A DNA stretch of 64,000 bases from Sinorhizobium sojae CCBAU 05684 (GTDB lineage Bacteria; Pseudomonadota; Alphaproteobacteria; Rhizobiales; Rhizobiaceae). The stretch is taken from contig NZ_CP023067.1 of the NCBI RefSeq assembly GCF_002288525.1, positions 3,327,001 through 3,391,000 on the forward strand, given 5' to 3'. Position 1 is the stretch's first letter. Each line of letters opens with the position of its first letter. This document shows, piece by piece, positions 1 to 9,512 of the stretch. Position numbers and translations under genes: made by a program. The notes below the pieces were generated by a model, which saw only the letters and a list, made by a program, of their open reading frames with translations, was not told the DNA's origin and made no database searches.

Positions 1-894
1 CAATCCCTCCGGCTCCAGGAAGATCTGGTGGCCATCCCGTTCGCCGAAGCGGACGATCTTGTCCTCGATCGACGGACAATAGCGGGGGCCGACGCTTTCG
101 ATTTGGCCGGAATATATCGCCGATCGGTGAATATTCTCCGCAATAATCTTGTGCGTCGCTTCCGTCGTGCGGGTGACGCCGCACTCGATCTGCCGGTTGG
201 TGATGCCATCGGTCATGAAGGAGAAGGGAACCGGGTCCTCGTCCGGGCCCTGACGGCCGACGCGATCCCAATCGATCGTCCGCCCATTGAGGCGCGCCGG
301 CGTCCCGGTCTTCAACCGGCCAAGCACCAGACCGAAGCTCGCCAGGGTGGCGGAGAGACCGAGGGACGGCTCCTCTCCGACCCGGCCAGCCGGGATCTTG
401 CGATCGCCGATGTGGATCAGGCCCTTCAGGAAGGTTCCGGTGGTCAGCACCACGGCCTTCGCATGAAAGCTTCGCCCGTCTTTGGTGACCACGCCGCGGA
501 CCATCCCGTTCTCGGTGAGGAGGTCGTACGCATCGCCTTCGATCACCGAAAGATTTTCAACGGCATCGATCTGGCGCTGCATCGCTTCACGATAGAGCTT
601 TCGATCCGCCTGGGTTCGCGGGCCGCGTACGGCCGGACCCTTGCGACGGTTAAGCAGACGGAACTGGATGCCAGCCGCGTCGGCAACGCGCCCCATCAGC
701 CCGTCCAAGGCGTCGATCTCGCGCACCAAATGTCCCTTGCCCAGACCGCCGATCGCCGGGTTGCAGGACATGACGCCGATCGTTTCTTTCTTATGAGTGA
801 TGAGAGCGGTACGGGCGCCAAGCCGCGCCGACGCCGCAGCGGCCTCACAGCCCGCATGGCCGCCACCGACCACAATGACATCAAAGCTTGCCAT
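1..894 (-). CDS. mnmG: tRNA uridine-5-carboxymethylaminomethyl modification enzyme MnmG (GidA), 3'-truncated by window edge
   Basis: FAD-dependent subunit of the MnmE-MnmG complex, which modifies the wobble uridine of certain tRNAs. About 298 N-terminal codons are visible and the rest lies beyond the left edge. The N-terminus reads [19 protein letters not shown], the Rossmann FAD-binding motif, and is followed by the family segments [20 protein letters not shown] and [14 protein letters not shown] chose the ATG at 894 because AGGAG sits about 7 nt upstream; an in-frame ATG at 900 would leave no room for it. Its partner mnmE is the next gene upstream in the same direction, 263 nt away. In many alphaproteobacteria rsmG, parA and parB follow mnmG, which fits the parS sites seen here, but those genes are outside the window. 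Confidence 0.95.
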   Translation of the reverse strand, partial: MASFDVIVVGGGHAGCEAAAASARLGARTALITHKKETIGVMSCNPAIGGLGKGHLVREIDALDGLMGRVADAAGIQFRLLNRRKGPAVRGPRTQADRKLYREAMQRQIDAVENLSVIEGDAYDLLTENGMVRGVVTKDGRSFHAKAVVLTTGTFLKGLIHIGDRKIPAGRVGEEPSLGLSATLASFGLVLGRLKTGTPARLNGRTIDWDRVGRQGPDEDPVPFSFMTDGITNRQIECGVTRTTEATHKIIAENIHRSAIYSGQIESVGPRYCPSIEDKIVRFGERDGHQIFLEPEGL

Positions 895-931
895 ACACAT
901 GCTCCTGCCTACAGCACCATGCCGCGTATTG

Positions 932-1020
932 GCTGCGCAAGGTCGCTGTAACTCTTCTGGATCTGCGCGTCGAGCGAAACTCGTTTACGACATTCGCTCC
1001 GATGCGCAAAATCGGGTCCG
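932..1020 (-). repeat. Dispersed intergenic repeat, family 1, copy A
   Basis: Read on the minus strand, this stretch contains CCGATTTTGCGCATCGG and then AGAGTTACAGCGACCTTGCG. The same blocks occur in order downstream of gyrB (16937-17033). Related copies lie at 2698-2794 and 9321-9398. It fills much of the mnmG/mnmE gap. The copies are diverged, so borders are approximate. The element resembles the small intergenic mosaic repeats known from rhizobial genomes, but its class is not assigned. Confidence 0.5.
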
Positions 1021-1078
1021 TTCAAGAGCGCGCCGCGGCTCTGCTGTTGATTCTCAATTTGCCACTCTCTGTCAAGGA

Positions 1079-1094
1079 CGTTTCACGTGAAACG
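1079..1094. promoter_or_regulatory. parS: parS centromere site, perfect palindrome
   Basis: CGTTTCACGTGAAACG is a perfect 16-bp palindrome that extends to 18 bp (1078-1095). It contains the 14-bp core GTTTCACGTGAAAC of the widely conserved chromosomal parS consensus bound by ParB. It lies in the mnmG/mnmE intergenic space, about 5 kb from the probable oriC. It is the best match among the sites in this window. Confidence 0.9.
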
Positions 1095-1157
1095 TGTTGC
1101 CTGACTCGTTCTCGTTGTACCGGACGCGCATATCACCGGCCTTGGCCGGCGCAATCG

Positions 1158-2477
1158 TCATTTCCCGATGCAGAATTCGGAAAATATCACATCGAGCAGA
1201 TTCTCGACATCCACCCGGCCGGTGATCCGGCCGAGCGCGTCGCTCGCCAGCCGCAACTGCTCCGCCTGGAGATCGAGTCCTTCCGTGGCCAAGCTGCGCT
1301 CCAGCGCAGCACTGGCTTGCCGCAAGCAATCAACGTGTCGTTTCCGCGACGGCATGGCAAAGGACGTCCGCCCGGCTAAATCCGGCAGATGGGCCGTCAA
1401 CTTCTGCAACAGATCCGGAACGCCTGCACCCGTCTTGGTTGACAGGAAAACATCGGCGTCCGCCGGCGCCCAGGCCGTATCCGGCCGGTCGGTTTTCGTG
1501 GCCACCCGGATGACCGGCACATTGCCAGCGACCGGCTCATCCAGATGAAAGACGCCGGGCTTTTCCGACAACAAGAGGATCAAATCGGCATGGCCGATAA
1601 TCTCGCGTGCCCGGCGGATCCCTTCGCGCTCGACCACTTCCGCCGTCTCCCGCAGTCCTGCCGTATCGTACAGCTTGACTGAGAATCCGGCTAAAGAAAG
1701 GTCAACAGAGAGCACGTCGCGGGTCGTTCCGGCAATCTCGGTAACGATCGCAATGTCTCTTTTTGCGAGTGCATTGAGCAGGCTCGATTTGCCGGCATTC
1801 GGTTCTCCAGCAATAACGATCTTCAAGCCATCGCGGATAATCTCGGCAAGACTTGCCTCATCGACATGCGCGTCAATCTCGTTCCATAGGGCCGCGATGT
1901 CGGTCCAGATTGACGCGCTGACCGAACCGGGAATGTCGTCCTCATCGGCGAAGTCGAGTTCGGCCTCGATCAACGCCCTGGCATGGGTCAGGCGCCGTGC
2001 CCATGCGTGGTAAAGAGCCGAGTTGCCGCCGCCCGCCTGTTCGAGCGCCAGTCGGCGCTGCATCTCGGTCTCGGCAGCAATCAGATCGGCGAGGCCTTCG
2101 ACCTCGACGAGGTCCATTCTGCCGTGCTGAAAGGCGCGCCGGGAAAACTCCCCGGCTTCCGCATGTCGAAACCCGTCGATCTGCGACAGCTCATCAAGAA
2201 TCGCGTGCACCACCGCGCGCCCGCCATGAACCTGCAACTCGCAACAATCCTCCCCGGTGAAAGACGACGGGCCCGGAAAATAAAGCACAAGACCGCTGTC
2301 CAATGCTTCACCGTTTCGAGTCCGAATCGTTCTGAGTGTGGCGGTGCGGGCTTTAGGCAGTGCCCCGCAAAGCCGCACCAGCGCATCGGCCGCTCCAGGA
2401 CCGCTGACGCGGATGACCGCAACGCCGGCGGGCAGGGCGCCGCTGGAAAGCGCATATATCGTGTCGGTAAACTGCAT
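1158..2477 (-). CDS. mnmE: tRNA uridine-5-carboxymethylaminomethyl modification GTPase MnmE (TrmE)
   Basis: GTPase partner of MnmG in wobble-uridine modification of tRNA. The 439-residue product begins [20 protein letters not shown], typical of the N-terminal tetrahydrofolate-binding domain. The G domain has its P-loop at about residue 226 ([14 protein letters not shown]), then DTAGLRET, and TKTD as the NKxD-like guanine specificity motif. The protein ends in FCIGK, the family's conserved C-terminal Cys-Ile-Gly-Lys. Length is normal. It is transcribed toward mnmG, with a parS site and a repeat copy in the gap between them. Confidence 0.97.
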   Translation of the reverse strand: MQFTDTIYALSSGALPAGVAVIRVSGPGAADALVRLCGALPKARTATLRTIRTRNGEALDSGLVLYFPGPSSFTGEDCCELQVHGGRAVVHAILDELSQIDGFRHAEAGEFSRRAFQHGRMDLVEVEGLADLIAAETEMQRRLALEQAGGGNSALYHAWARRLTHARALIEAELDFADEDDIPGSVSASIWTDIAALWNEIDAHVDEASLAEIIRDGLKIVIAGEPNAGKSSLLNALAKRDIAIVTEIAGTTRDVLSVDLSLAGFSVKLYDTAGLRETAEVVEREGIRRAREIIGHADLILLLSEKPGVFHLDEPVAGNVPVIRVATKTDRPDTAWAPADADVFLSTKTGAGVPDLLQKLTAHLPDLAGRTSFAMPSRKRHVDCLRQASAALERSLATEGLDLQAEQLRLASDALGRITGRVDVENLLDVIFSEFCIGK

Positions 2478-2668
2478 CGATCTGTTGGGCGCGCCGCGCG
2501 CGACGGCAGGTCCGCGCGAGATTCTGAGTGTGGGTCGCCTGCTGCGACCATTGAGGGGCGCCGAGCGCCCCTTGCATCCGTATACTTAGACGGCGCGAGC
2601 CTTATGCACATGTCTCTGTTAGAAATCAAGCGGCATGGAGAGCGCCTCTGCATGTCTCAGGGCAACGC

Positions 2669-2682
2669 GTTTCACGTGAATC
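2669..2682 (-). promoter_or_regulatory. parS: parS site (GATTCACGTGAAAC, minus strand)
   Basis: The plus strand reads GTTTCACGTGAATC, whose complement is GATTCACGTGAAAC. This is the same one-base variant of the parS core found at 4289, 7874 and 58543. It lies upstream of mnmE, about 3.4 kb from the probable oriC. Confidence 0.85.
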
Positions 2683-2697
2683 ATCGACACCGGCCTG

Positions 2698-2794
2698 ACG
2701 CATCGGCCCGAAAATCGTACCCGATTTTCGGAGAGTTCGATCCGCAGAGCTCGAAGCGTTGCAATCTGCGCGTCTGAAAAGACACGCGGCGCCG
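2698..2794 (+). repeat. Dispersed intergenic repeat, family 1, copy B
   Basis: Begins GCATCGGCCCGAAAATCG and contains a perfect 10-bp inverted repeat, CCGAAAATCG (2708-2717) and CGATTTTCGG (2722-2731). It ends in TGAAAAGACACGCGGCGC. The head and tail recur downstream of coaE and of gyrB, and a diverged minus-strand copy lies between mnmG and mnmE. Confidence 0.6.
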
Positions 2795-2859
2795 TAGCGG
2801 CAACGCGAGGCTACGGAACCACTTGGCTAAACAGTCATCGGCCCGCAACAGTCACGGCC

Positions 2860-2875
2860 GGGGTCGCGAGACCCC
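2860..2875 (-). terminator. Possible terminator hairpin downstream of rho
   Basis: GGGGTC and GACCCC form a 6-bp stem around GCGA, 28 nt past the rho stop codon. There is no T-run on the minus strand, so intrinsic termination is doubtful. Confidence 0.3.
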
Positions 2876-2902
2876 GACCAAGTATCTCAAAATGCCTGTC
2901 GA

Positions 2903-4168
2903 TTAGGCATTCATCGAGTCGAAGAAATCCCCATTGTTCTTCGTCTGCTTGAGCTTGTCGATGAGGAACTCGATCGCATCCGTCGTGCCCATGGGAGCAA
3001 GGATCCGGCGCAGCACGAAGATCTTCTGCAGTTCGTGTCGCGGCACCAGCAGGTCTTCCTTGCGGGTTCCCGACTTGAGAATATCCATTGCCGGGAAGAT
3101 GCGCTTGTCGGCGACCTTTCGGTCGAGCACGATTTCGGAGTTACCGGTACCCTTGAACTCTTCGAAGATGACTTCGTCCATGCGGCTGCCGGTATCGATC
3201 AGCGCGGTGGCGATGATGGTGAGAGAACCGCCCTCCTCAATATTGCGAGCGGCGCCGAAGAATCGCTTCGGGCGCTGCAATGCATTGGCGTCGACACCGC
3301 CGGTCAGAACCTTTCCCGAAGAGGGCACGACCGTGTTGTACGCCCGGCCGAGGCGGGTAATTGAGTCGAGAAGGATGACGACGTCTCGACCATGCTCGAC
3401 AAGGCGTTTGGCCTTCTCGATGACCATTTCCGCGACCTGCACGTGGCGCGTTGCCGGCTCATCGAAAGTCGAAGACACCACCTCGCCCTTGACCGAGCGC
3501 TGCATGTCCGTAACTTCCTCCGGTCGCTCGTCGATCAGCAACACGATCAGATAGCATTCCGGATGATTGGCGGTGATCGAATGAGCGATGTTCTGCAAGA
3601 GCACCGTCTTACCGGTGCGCGGCGGCGCCACGATCAGCCCGCGCTGTCCCTTGCCGAGCGGCGCCACCAGATCGATGACGCGAGCCGAAAGATCCTTCGA
3701 GGTCGGGACTTCGAGTTCCATCTTGAACCGCTCGTTCGGGTAAAGCGGCGTCAGGTTGTCGAAGTGAACCTTGTGGCGGATCTTCTCCGGATCGTCGAAA
3801 TTGATCGTGTTGACCTTGAGAAGCGCGAAGTAGCGCTCACCTTCCTTCGGACCGCGGATGGGCCCTTCCACCGTATCGCCGGTCTTCAGCGAAAAGCGGC
3901 GGATCTGCGAGGGCGAGATGTAGATGTCGTCCGGACCCGGCAAATAATTTGCGTTCGCAGACCGCAGGAAGCCGAAGCCGTCCTGAAGGACTTCCACGAC
4001 GCCTTCTCCGATGATCTCGATGTCCTGCGTCGCCAGCGCCTTGAGGATCGCAAACATCAGCTCCTGCTTGCGCATGGTGCTGGCATTTTCAACCTCGAGT
4101 TCTTCGGCAAAGGCAAGGAGATCGGTCGGCGTTTTGTTCTTGAGTTCTTGTAGCTTCATTTCAGCCAT
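2903..4168 (-). CDS. rho: Transcription termination factor Rho
   Basis: RNA-dependent hexameric ATPase that terminates transcription. The 421-residue length is standard. The N-terminal Rho domain starts [20 protein letters not shown], and the cold-shock-like RNA-binding fold includes [20 protein letters not shown]. The motor domain has the Q-loop/P-loop segment [17 protein letters not shown] at about residues 171-187, the Walker B segment [16 protein letters not shown], and the secondary RNA-binding loop region near [19 protein letters not shown]. The first ATG is kept as the start; a second, three codons later (MKLQ), is also possible and no strong ribosome-binding site decides between them. 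It is flanked by parS sites on both sides. Confidence 0.98.
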   Translation of the reverse strand: MAEMKLQELKNKTPTDLLAFAEELEVENASTMRKQELMFAILKALATQDIEIIGEGVVEVLQDGFGFLRSANANYLPGPDDIYISPSQIRRFSLKTGDTVEGPIRGPKEGERYFALLKVNTINFDDPEKIRHKVHFDNLTPLYPNERFKMELEVPTSKDLSARVIDLVAPLGKGQRGLIVAPPRTGKTVLLQNIAHSITANHPECYLIVLLIDERPEEVTDMQRSVKGEVVSSTFDEPATRHVQVAEMVIEKAKRLVEHGRDVVILLDSITRLGRAYNTVVPSSGKVLTGGVDANALQRPKRFFGAARNIEEGGSLTIIATALIDTGSRMDEVIFEEFKGTGNSEIVLDRKVADKRIFPAMDILKSGTRKEDLLVPRHELQKIFVLRRILAPMGTTDAIEFLIDKLKQTKNNGDFFDSMNA

Positions 4169-4288
4169 GAAGAGTCCATGTTTGGTAGGGGAATGGAGGT
4201 CGGCGTGATCTTCGTAAGGGAGCTGCGAGGGGGGAGAGGCAGGCTCTAAACTTGGTCACGGGCCATGCAGGAGATGGCCGAAAATAGC

Positions 4289-4302
4289 GATTCACGTGAA
4301 AC
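4289..4302 (+). promoter_or_regulatory. parS: parS site (GATTCACGTGAAAC)
   Basis: GATTCACGTGAAAC lies in the hemJ/rho intergenic space, one base from the perfect parS core and identical to three other sites in the window. It is about 1.8 kb from the probable oriC. Confidence 0.88.
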
Positions 4303-4359
4303 GCCGCAAGGGGTCGTCGCAAATTAGCGACAACTATCGCAACTGCGAATCGATTGAGT

Positions 4360-4902
4360 TCAAAACGGTTTCACGACGACCATGATGACGATGAGGATCA
4401 TCAGCAGCGTCGGGGCCTCGTTCATCAGCCTCCAGTAGCGTGCATTCCGGCGATTCTCGTCTCGCCCGAAGGCCGCGACCGCCCGGCTGAAATGGACGTG
4501 TACGACGGTCAGGAGCAGCACGAAAAACAACTTCGCGTGAAGCCAGCCACCGCGAAACCCGTATATGTCCCAGGCAAGATAGAGGCCGAGCCCCCAGGAG
4601 ATCATCATCGCCGGATTCATGATGACCCTCAAAAGCCGCAGTTCCATGACCTTGAAGGTCTCGGATTGCGGAGATCCGAGTGGTGCGTCCGTGTGATAGA
4701 TGAAGAGCCGCGGCATGTAGAGAAGGGCTGCCATCCAGGATATCACCGCGATGATATGGACCGCCTTGATCCACAAATAGAGATTATCGGGCCTTGAGGC
4801 AAAGAGTACGCCCAACAGGGCCGCAAAGGCTGCAAGGGCGATCATTGCCCGAAGCCGCGCCCGATTGCCTGGAGCGCTGTCGGTCTGCCTTTCGCCCATC
4901 AT
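4360..4902 (-). CDS. hemJ: Protoporphyrinogen IX oxidase HemJ (UPF0093/CopD-like membrane protein)
   Basis: Predicted to oxidise protoporphyrinogen IX to protoporphyrin IX in the membrane, the penultimate step of heme synthesis. The 180-residue protein has about four hydrophobic helices: around residues 18-36, the [22 protein letters not shown] segment, the [17 protein letters not shown] segment, and the C-terminal [15 protein letters not shown]. The first two lie on either side of the conserved His of KAVHII. The start overlaps the hemE stop by 4 nt (ATGA), so the two heme genes are translationally coupled. HemJ is the usual oxidase in alphaproteobacteria that lack HemG and HemY; the functional call rests on family and neighbourhood. 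Confidence 0.9.
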   Translation of the reverse strand: MMGERQTDSAPGNRARLRAMIALAAFAALLGVLFASRPDNLYLWIKAVHIIAVISWMAALLYMPRLFIYHTDAPLGSPQSETFKVMELRLLRVIMNPAMMISWGLGLYLAWDIYGFRGGWLHAKLFFVLLLTVVHVHFSRAVAAFGRDENRRNARYWRLMNEAPTLLMILIVIMVVVKPF

Positions 4903-5930
4903 CGCTTCCCGCGCACGCGGGCCACGAGGGCCGAGACATGGTCCGGCTTCGCATCGGGGGTGATGCCGTGGCCGAGATTGAAGATCAGCGGTCCGTTGCC
5001 GAGCACGTCGAGGATCCGGTCGATACCGCTCTCCATTGCCGCTCCGCCGGCGACCACGCGCATCGGGTCCAGATTGCCCTGAACCGGCCCCTCCTTCTGC
5101 AGCTCCGCCGCAAAGGAGAGGGGTACCGTCCAGTCGAGGCCGATGGCATCGGCTCCCGTCGCTTGCCGGTAGTTCCTCAGCTGCAGCCCGGCACCCTTGG
5201 CAAAGGCGATCACCTTGGCAGACGGCCGCCGGGCGCGAACGGATGCGATCATCCGCCGGACGGGCTCGACGGCAAACCGCGCAAATTCCTCTTCACCGAG
5301 CACGCCGGCCCAGGAGTCGAAGATCTGCACGGCATCCGCACCGGCATCGATCTGCGCCACGAGATAGTCGGCCGACACATCGGCCAGCAAGGCCAGCAGC
5401 CGTTCGAAAGCCTCGGGATGGCGATAGGCGAAGAGCCGGGCGGGCGCCTGGTCGGGCGTCCCATGCCCGGCAATCATGTAGGTCGCGACCGTCCAGGGAG
5501 CGCCGCAGAAGCCGAGGAGCGTCGTCTCTGCCGGCAATTCGCGTCGTAGTCGCGACACCGTCTCGATAACCGGCGCGAGATGGCTGGAGACACCATCGGT
5601 GGTGAGCCGGGCAATCCCGTCGGCATCGATCGGCTCCATGCGCGGCCCATGCCCTTCCTCGAAGCGGACGTTTCGATGAAGCGCATCGGGGATGACGAGA
5701 ATGTCGGAGAAGAGGATCGCCGCATCAAAGCCGTAGCGCCGGATCGGCTGCAGCGTCACTTCGACGGCGAGATCGGGCGAATAGCAGAGATCGAGAAAGC
5801 TCCCGGCTTTCACCCGCGTCTGACGATACTCGGGAAGATATCGACCGGCCTGGCGCATCAGCCAGAGGGGAGGCGGGGTGACGCATTTCCCGTTCAACAC
5901 CTCCATCACTTTTCGATGTTTTTCGGCCAC
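4899..5930 (-). CDS. hemE: Uroporphyrinogen decarboxylase HemE
   Basis: Decarboxylates the four acetate side chains of uroporphyrinogen III to give coproporphyrinogen III in heme synthesis. The N-terminal signature [17 protein letters not shown] is present, and the active-site aspartate lies in [16 protein letters not shown] place the start at the GTG at 5930 (VAEKHRK), with GGGGAA about 8 nt upstream, giving 343 residues. A TTG at 5945 would add five residues. The gene begins at the left border of the probable origin, the same relation to hemE that is established experimentally for oriC in Caulobacter and Sinorhizobium meliloti. Confidence 0.97.
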   Translation of the reverse strand: MAEKHRKVMEVLNGKCVTPPPLWLMRQAGRYLPEYRQTRVKAGSFLDLCYSPDLAVEVTLQPIRRYGFDAAILFSDILVIPDALHRNVRFEEGHGPRMEPIDADGIARLTTDGVSSHLAPVIETVSRLRRELPAETTLLGFCGAPWTVATYMIAGHGTPDQAPARLFAYRHPEAFERLLALLADVSADYLVAQIDAGADAVQIFDSWAGVLGEEEFARFAVEPVRRMIASVRARRPSAKVIAFAKGAGLQLRNYRQATGADAIGLDWTVPLSFAAELQKEGPVQGNLDPMRVVAGGAAMESGIDRILDVLGNGPLIFNLGHGITPDAKPDHVSALVARVRGKR

Positions 5931-6151
5931 GCCCTCATTCCCCAATCTAAAAACAAATCTAATTGAATAGGTTTCTATTTCTTAGAGTCGGTGACTATCA
6001 AGGATTAAAATCAATCCTCACTTCGTCCAACTGGGCGAGGCAGAGGCGCCTTGCGCGGGAGGAAGATCGCCAGATCGAACCGTGAAATACGGAAAGGCCA
6101 AAAAGCTGAGTTCGATCAGTTCCTTGGGAGGCACCTCGGAATGGCGCTTCC

Positions 6152-6160
6152 TGTGGATAA
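6152..6160 (-). promoter_or_regulatory. DnaA box, perfect consensus
   Basis: The plus strand reads TGTGGATAA, the exact complement of the DnaA box TTATCCACA. It lies in the hemE/ppsR gap. Confidence 0.88.
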
Positions 6161-6199
6161 GGAGTCGATCCGCGTGACAATTTGTCTTCGGAATGAGTC

Positions 6200-6208
6200 T
6201 TGTCCACA
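6200..6208 (+). promoter_or_regulatory. DnaA box, one mismatch
   Basis: TTGTCCACA differs from TTATCCACA at one position. It is directly preceded by a GAGTC CcrM site (6195-6199). Confidence 0.75.
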
Positions 6209-6259
6209 GCGGTATATCGAAGCCATCCGCCCGAGCATGAGATGTGAACAACCGGGCGC

Positions 6260-6268
6260 TTTTCCACT
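6260..6268 (+). promoter_or_regulatory. Weak DnaA box candidate
   Basis: TTTTCCACT keeps the TCCAC core but has two mismatches to the consensus. It is in the same orientation as the box at 6200. Confidence 0.45.
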
Positions 6269-6336
6269 TGCCTGATCGCCGCTCGCGATTTTAGCTGTCC
6301 TTCGTCCCGACCTATCAACAGCCCCCGGAGAATTGC

Positions 6337-7158
6337 GTGGAGAATCGAAAAAACTATTTCCACCTTCACCTTGTCTCCGATTCGACCGGCGAGACGCTGA
6401 TCGCCGCCGGCCGTGCGGCTGCGGCGCAGTTTCAGACGTCGCATGCGCTCGAACATGTCTACCCGCTGATCCGCAACAAGAAGCAGCTGATGCAGGTTCT
6501 GGATGCGATCGACGGCGCGCCGGGGATCGTGCTCTATACCATTGTCGACCGGGAACTCGCCGGCATCATCGACCACCGCTGCCGCGAGATGGGCGTCCCC
6601 TGCGTCTCCGTGCTGGACCCGATCATCGAATTGTTCCAGTCCTATCTCGGCTCGCCGTCGCGCCGCCGCTCGGGTGCGCAACACGTGATGGACGCCGAAT
6701 ACTTCGCCCGCATCGAAGCGCTGAATTTCACGATGGACCATGATGACGGCCAGATGCCCGCCGATTTCAACGCGGCCGATGTCGTGCTTGTCGGCGTCAG
6801 CCGTACGTCGAAAACCCCGACGAGTATCTATCTCGCCAATCGCGGCATCAAGACGGCCAATATTCCGATCGTCCCGGGTGTGCCCCTGCCCGACTCCCTG
6901 CTGCAGGCGACGAACCCGCTGATCGTCGGGCTCATTGCCAGCGCCGACCGGCTGTCGCAGGTCCGGCAGCACCGCCTGCTCGGCACGACGCACGGTTTTC
7001 ATGGCGAGGATTATACGGACAGGGCGGCGATCGCCGAAGAGCTGAAGTATGCGCGCATGCTTTGCGCTCGCAACAATTGGCCAGTGATCGACGTCACCCG
7101 CCGCTCGATCGAAGAAACCGCTGCCGCAATCGTTGCCCTTCGTCCGCGGCTCAGATAA
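6337..7158 (+). CDS. ppsR: Pyruvate,phosphate dikinase/PEP synthase regulatory protein (DUF299, PPSR/PDRP family)
   Basis: Bifunctional serine/threonine kinase and Pi-dependent phosphorylase that switches pyruvate phosphate dikinase or PEP synthase off and on. The product has 273 residues. The N-terminus [16 protein letters not shown] and the P-loop-like nucleotide site [11 protein letters not shown] at about residues 153-163 are family hallmarks. The start is a GTG at 6337 with GGAG nearby (CCCCCGGAGAATTGC). It is the first rightward gene after the probable origin and heads the ppsR-maf-aroE-coaE-dnaQ series. In alphaproteobacteria the usual target is PPDK; the target gene is not in this window. 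Confidence 0.9.
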   Translation: MENRKNYFHLHLVSDSTGETLIAAGRAAAAQFQTSHALEHVYPLIRNKKQLMQVLDAIDGAPGIVLYTIVDRELAGIIDHRCREMGVPCVSVLDPIIELFQSYLGSPSRRRSGAQHVMDAEYFARIEALNFTMDHDDGQMPADFNAADVVLVGVSRTSKTPTSIYLANRGIKTANIPIVPGVPLPDSLLQATNPLIVGLIASADRLSQVRQHRLLGTTHGFHGEDYTDRAAIAEELKYARMLCARNNWPVIDVTRRSIEETAAAIVALRPRLR

Positions 7159-7275
7159 GCGAAACGAAAGGCGGGACGGGTAGCACGCAGGTGAGCCGCC
7201 CGTCAAAGCGTAAGCGTAAGCCGTCACGATGGTCCGATCCGCTCGATCGCCGTGAACCTATGCGGGACTGGAAGA

Positions 7276-7875
7276 ATGACATCTTCGCTCGTGCTGGCAT
7301 CGGCCAGTCCATTTCGTCGGGCCCTTCTCGAAAATGCCGGGCTGACATTCGATGCCCGTGCCGCCGAGGTCGACGAGCGGGCCCTGGAGCGGCCGCTCGA
7401 GCAATCGGGTGCTTCGCCCGCCGATGTGGCGCTGGCGCTGGCGGAGGCGAAGGCGCGGGATGTGGCTCGCCACTTCCCGGGAGCGATCGTGATCGGCAGC
7501 GACCAGACGATGTCGCTAGGGCCGCGGGTCTATCATAAGCCTAGGGACATGGCCGAAGCAGCCGACCATCTGCTGTCCCTGTCCGGCAAGACGCATAGCC
7601 TGAACAGCGCGATCGTCCTCGTCCACGCCGGCGAGGTGCTCTGGCGCCACGTCTCGACCGCCCATATGACCGTCCGGCCCTTGAGCCGGGATTTTGTCGG
7701 GCGGCACCTGAATCGCGTCGGCGCGAAGGCCCTGGCGAGCGTCGGTGCCTATCAGCTCGAGGGCGAGGGCATCCAGCTCTTCGAAAAGATCGAGGGCGAC
7801 TATTTCACGATACTCGGCCTGCCGATGCTGCCGCTTCTTTCCAAACTTCGTGAACTGGGTTCGATCGATGCGTGA
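7276..7875 (+). CDS. maf: Maf-like nucleoside triphosphate pyrophosphatase
   Basis: House-cleaning nucleotide pyrophosphatase that hydrolyses non-canonical or modified nucleoside triphosphates. The N-terminus [22 protein letters not shown] is the Maf signature, followed by [11 protein letters not shown] and [12 protein letters not shown] chose the ATG at 7276 (199 residues), which sits behind GGAAGA; a GTG at 7252 would add eight unlikely residues. The stop codon lies 8 nt inside the next gene, aroE, and this overlap contains a parS site. The exact substrate within the Maf family cannot be told from sequence alone. Confidence 0.9.
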   Translation: MTSSLVLASASPFRRALLENAGLTFDARAAEVDERALERPLEQSGASPADVALALAEAKARDVARHFPGAIVIGSDQTMSLGPRVYHKPRDMAEAADHLLSLSGKTHSLNSAIVLVHAGEVLWRHVSTAHMTVRPLSRDFVGRHLNRVGAKALASVGAYQLEGEGIQLFEKIEGDYFTILGLPMLPLLSKLRELGSIDA

Positions 7876-8728
7876 TTCACGTGAAACATTTGTTAACCAT
7901 GCCTTCGTCACCGGCTACCCCGTCAAGCATTCGCGCTCGCCGCTGATCCACGGCTATTGGCTGAAGACGTTTGGAATTCCGGGGAGCTATGTGGCGCACG
8001 AAGTGACGCCGAACGATTTCCCTCGCTTCATGAAGGCCTTGAAGGACGGAACCGCCGGCTTCTGCGGCGGCAATGTCACCATCCCGCACAAGGAGGCGGC
8101 GTTTCGGCTTGCCGACCGCCCGGACGAACGTGCCGCCGAGCTCGGTGCAGCCAATACGCTCTGGCTGGAGGATGGGGCGATCTGCGCCACCAATACTGAT
8201 GGCCTCGGTTTCGTCGCCAATCTCGACGAGCGCGCGGGCGGCTGGGACCGGATCGCCAGCGCCGTCATTCTGGGCGCCGGTGGCGCCAGCCGGGCCGTCA
8301 TCCAGGCGGTGCGCGACCGCGGCGTTGCAACGATCCACGTCGTGAACCGCACCGAGGCCCGGGCGCGAGAGCTTGCCCACCGCTTCGGCGCCGCCGTCCG
8401 TGCGCAGCCGATGGCGGCGCTTTCCGAAGTCATGGCTGGTGCCGGATTGTTCGTGAATACGACTTCACTCGGCATGGATGGCGAGCCGGCGCCGGAAATC
8501 GACTTCTCGCCGATGGCCACGGATGCCGTCATCACCGACATTGTCTATGTGCCGCTGAAGACGCCGCTCCTGAGGCAGGCGGAAGCACAGGGCTTCCGTA
8601 TCGTCGACGGACTTGGCATGCTGTTGCACCAGGCGGTGCCCGGTTTCGAAAAGTGGTTCGGACGGCGGCCCGCTGTGGATGAGAGGCTCCGACGGATCAT
8701 CATAGACGATATGGACGCTCACGCATGA
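7868..8728 (+). CDS. aroE: Shikimate dehydrogenase (NADP+)
   Basis: Reduces 3-dehydroshikimate to shikimate in aromatic amino acid synthesis. The 286-residue protein has the substrate-binding segment [17 protein letters not shown], the catalytic lysine in [10 protein letters not shown], the NADP-binding glycine loop LGAGGASRA, and the NRT motif of the cofactor site. The ATG at 7868 overlaps the maf stop by 8 nt. An upstream in-frame start near 7745 lies entirely inside maf and is rejected. Codons 3-7 are built from a parS site, so the N-terminus [12 protein letters not shown] is partly dictated by a ParB-binding sequence. The stop overlaps coaE by 4 nt. Confidence 0.96.
   Translation: MRDSRETFVNHAFVTGYPVKHSRSPLIHGYWLKTFGIPGSYVAHEVTPNDFPRFMKALKDGTAGFCGGNVTIPHKEAAFRLADRPDERAAELGAANTLWLEDGAICATNTDGLGFVANLDERAGGWDRIASAVILGAGGASRAVIQAVRDRGVATIHVVNRTEARARELAHRFGAAVRAQPMAALSEVMAGAGLFVNTTSLGMDGEPAPEIDFSPMATDAVITDIVYVPLKTPLLRQAEAQGFRIVDGLGMLLHQAVPGFEKWFGRRPAVDERLRRIIIDDMDAHA
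7874..7887 (+). promoter_or_regulatory. parS: parS site inside the maf/aroE junction
   Basis: GATTCACGTGAAAC begins within the maf stop codon and is read as aroE codons 3-7. It is identical to the sites at 4289 and 58543, and lies about 1.7 kb right of the best DnaA box. Confidence 0.88.
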
Positions 8729-9312
8729 TCATTGTCGGCCTCACGGGCTCCATCGGGATGGGAAAATCGACCACGGCCCAGATGTTTCGCGAGCTCGGCG
8801 TGCCGGTGAACGATGCGGACGAGGTCGTGCACGACCTCTACCGCGGAGAAGCGGTGGCGCCGGTCGAAGCGGCCTTCCCGGGCGTTGCCAGGGACGGCGT
8901 CATCGATCGGGCCGAACTCTCGAGACAACTGGTCGCCCGGCCCGACCGGCTCAGCGAGCTGGAGCGGATCGTGCACCCGCTCGTGCGCGCGCGCGAGCAG
9001 GAGTTCATCGCGCGGCATCGGGCGGCCGGTACCCCCTTCGTGATTCTCGACATCCCGCTGCTTTACGAGACCAAGGCGGAAACGCGCGTCGATCGGGTCG
9101 TCGTCGTCAGCTGCGACCTCGAGACGCAGCGCGAGCGTGTCATGAAGCGACCGGGGATGACGGCAGAAAAGTTTGCGATGATTCTCGCTCGCCAGGTTCC
9201 CGACAGCGAAAAGCGCGCCCGTGCCGACTACGTCATCGACACGAGCGATAGCTTCGAGATGACCCGGAAGCAGGTTCGCTCGGTCGTCGACCAGTTGCGG
9301 GCGGATGGATGA
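8725..9312 (+). CDS. coaE: Dephospho-CoA kinase
   Basis: Phosphorylates dephospho-CoA, the last step of coenzyme A synthesis. The 195-residue protein starts [20 protein letters not shown], containing the P-loop GSIGMGKST, and has the family segments [18 protein letters not shown] and [12 protein letters not shown]. The start overlaps the aroE stop (ATGA), indicating coupled translation. The following 200 nt contain a repeat copy before dnaQ. coaA, the first CoA-pathway gene, is also in this window but 50 kb away. Confidence 0.96.
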   Translation: MIIVGLTGSIGMGKSTTAQMFRELGVPVNDADEVVHDLYRGEAVAPVEAAFPGVARDGVIDRAELSRQLVARPDRLSELERIVHPLVRAREQEFIARHRAAGTPFVILDIPLLYETKAETRVDRVVVVSCDLETQRERVMKRPGMTAEKFAMILARQVPDSEKRARADYVIDTSDSFEMTRKQVRSVVDQLRADG

Positions 9313-9320
9313 AGCTCGCC

Positions 9321-9398
9321 AGCGCATCGGCCAAAATCGGACCCGATCCCCCGAAAGCACGATGTGTAGGTTGAAAGCTACAGGACACGCGGCGCTGC
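9321..9398 (+). repeat. Dispersed intergenic repeat, family 1, copy C
   Basis: Reads GCGCATCGGCCAAAATCGG, then CCCCCGAAAGCACGATG, and ends GGACACGCGGCGCTG. It shares head, middle and tail with the copy after gyrB but is shorter. It lies between coaE and dnaQ. Confidence 0.55.
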
Positions 9399-9512
9399 GG
9401 TGAATTGCCTCTCAGCCTTGGCCTTCCCGCTTCAAATGAGAAGCGAAGCACATTAGAAACGAAGACCGGTTCGCGAGCGATTCGCGTTATCCAGTGCCTC
9501 GGGGAAGTCCGC

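Larger units (their letters stand above)
2478..2902. other. 425-bp intergenic region between mnmE and rho
   Basis: No convincing gene is present. The region holds a parS site (2669-2682), a copy of dispersed repeat family 1 (2698-2794) and a GC hairpin near the rho end (2860-2875). Open frames crossing it continue into mnmE in the wrong frame and show no recognisable protein. The mnmE promoter should lie here but I could not place it. Confidence 0.6.
5931..6336. other. oriC: Probable chromosomal replication origin oriC
   Basis: This 406-bp gap separates divergent hemE and ppsR. It contains an AT-rich segment (about 5943-6015), a perfect DnaA box (6152-6160), a one-mismatch box (6200-6208), a weaker box TTTTCCACT (6260-6268) and a poor one (6243-6251). 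Three GANTC sites (5985, 6162, 6195), the recognition sequence of the CcrM methylase, are interspersed, and one directly abuts a DnaA box. Location next to hemE and the surrounding parS sites agree with experimentally mapped alphaproteobacterial origins. No coding sequence is supported within it. Confidence 0.87.

Noticed and set aside
28..951. 307-codon plus-strand frame over mnmG
   Set aside because: Antisense to the clear mnmG coding sequence.
3421..3450. CACGTG in rho (GCACGTGGCG) as a further parS site
   Set aside because: Flanks lack the TTT/AAA arms of parS; it is ordinary coding sequence.
7893..7900. TTAACCAT inside aroE as a CtrA site
   Set aside because: The motif lies in coding sequence (Val-Asn-His) and is short enough to occur by chance, with no promoter expected there.
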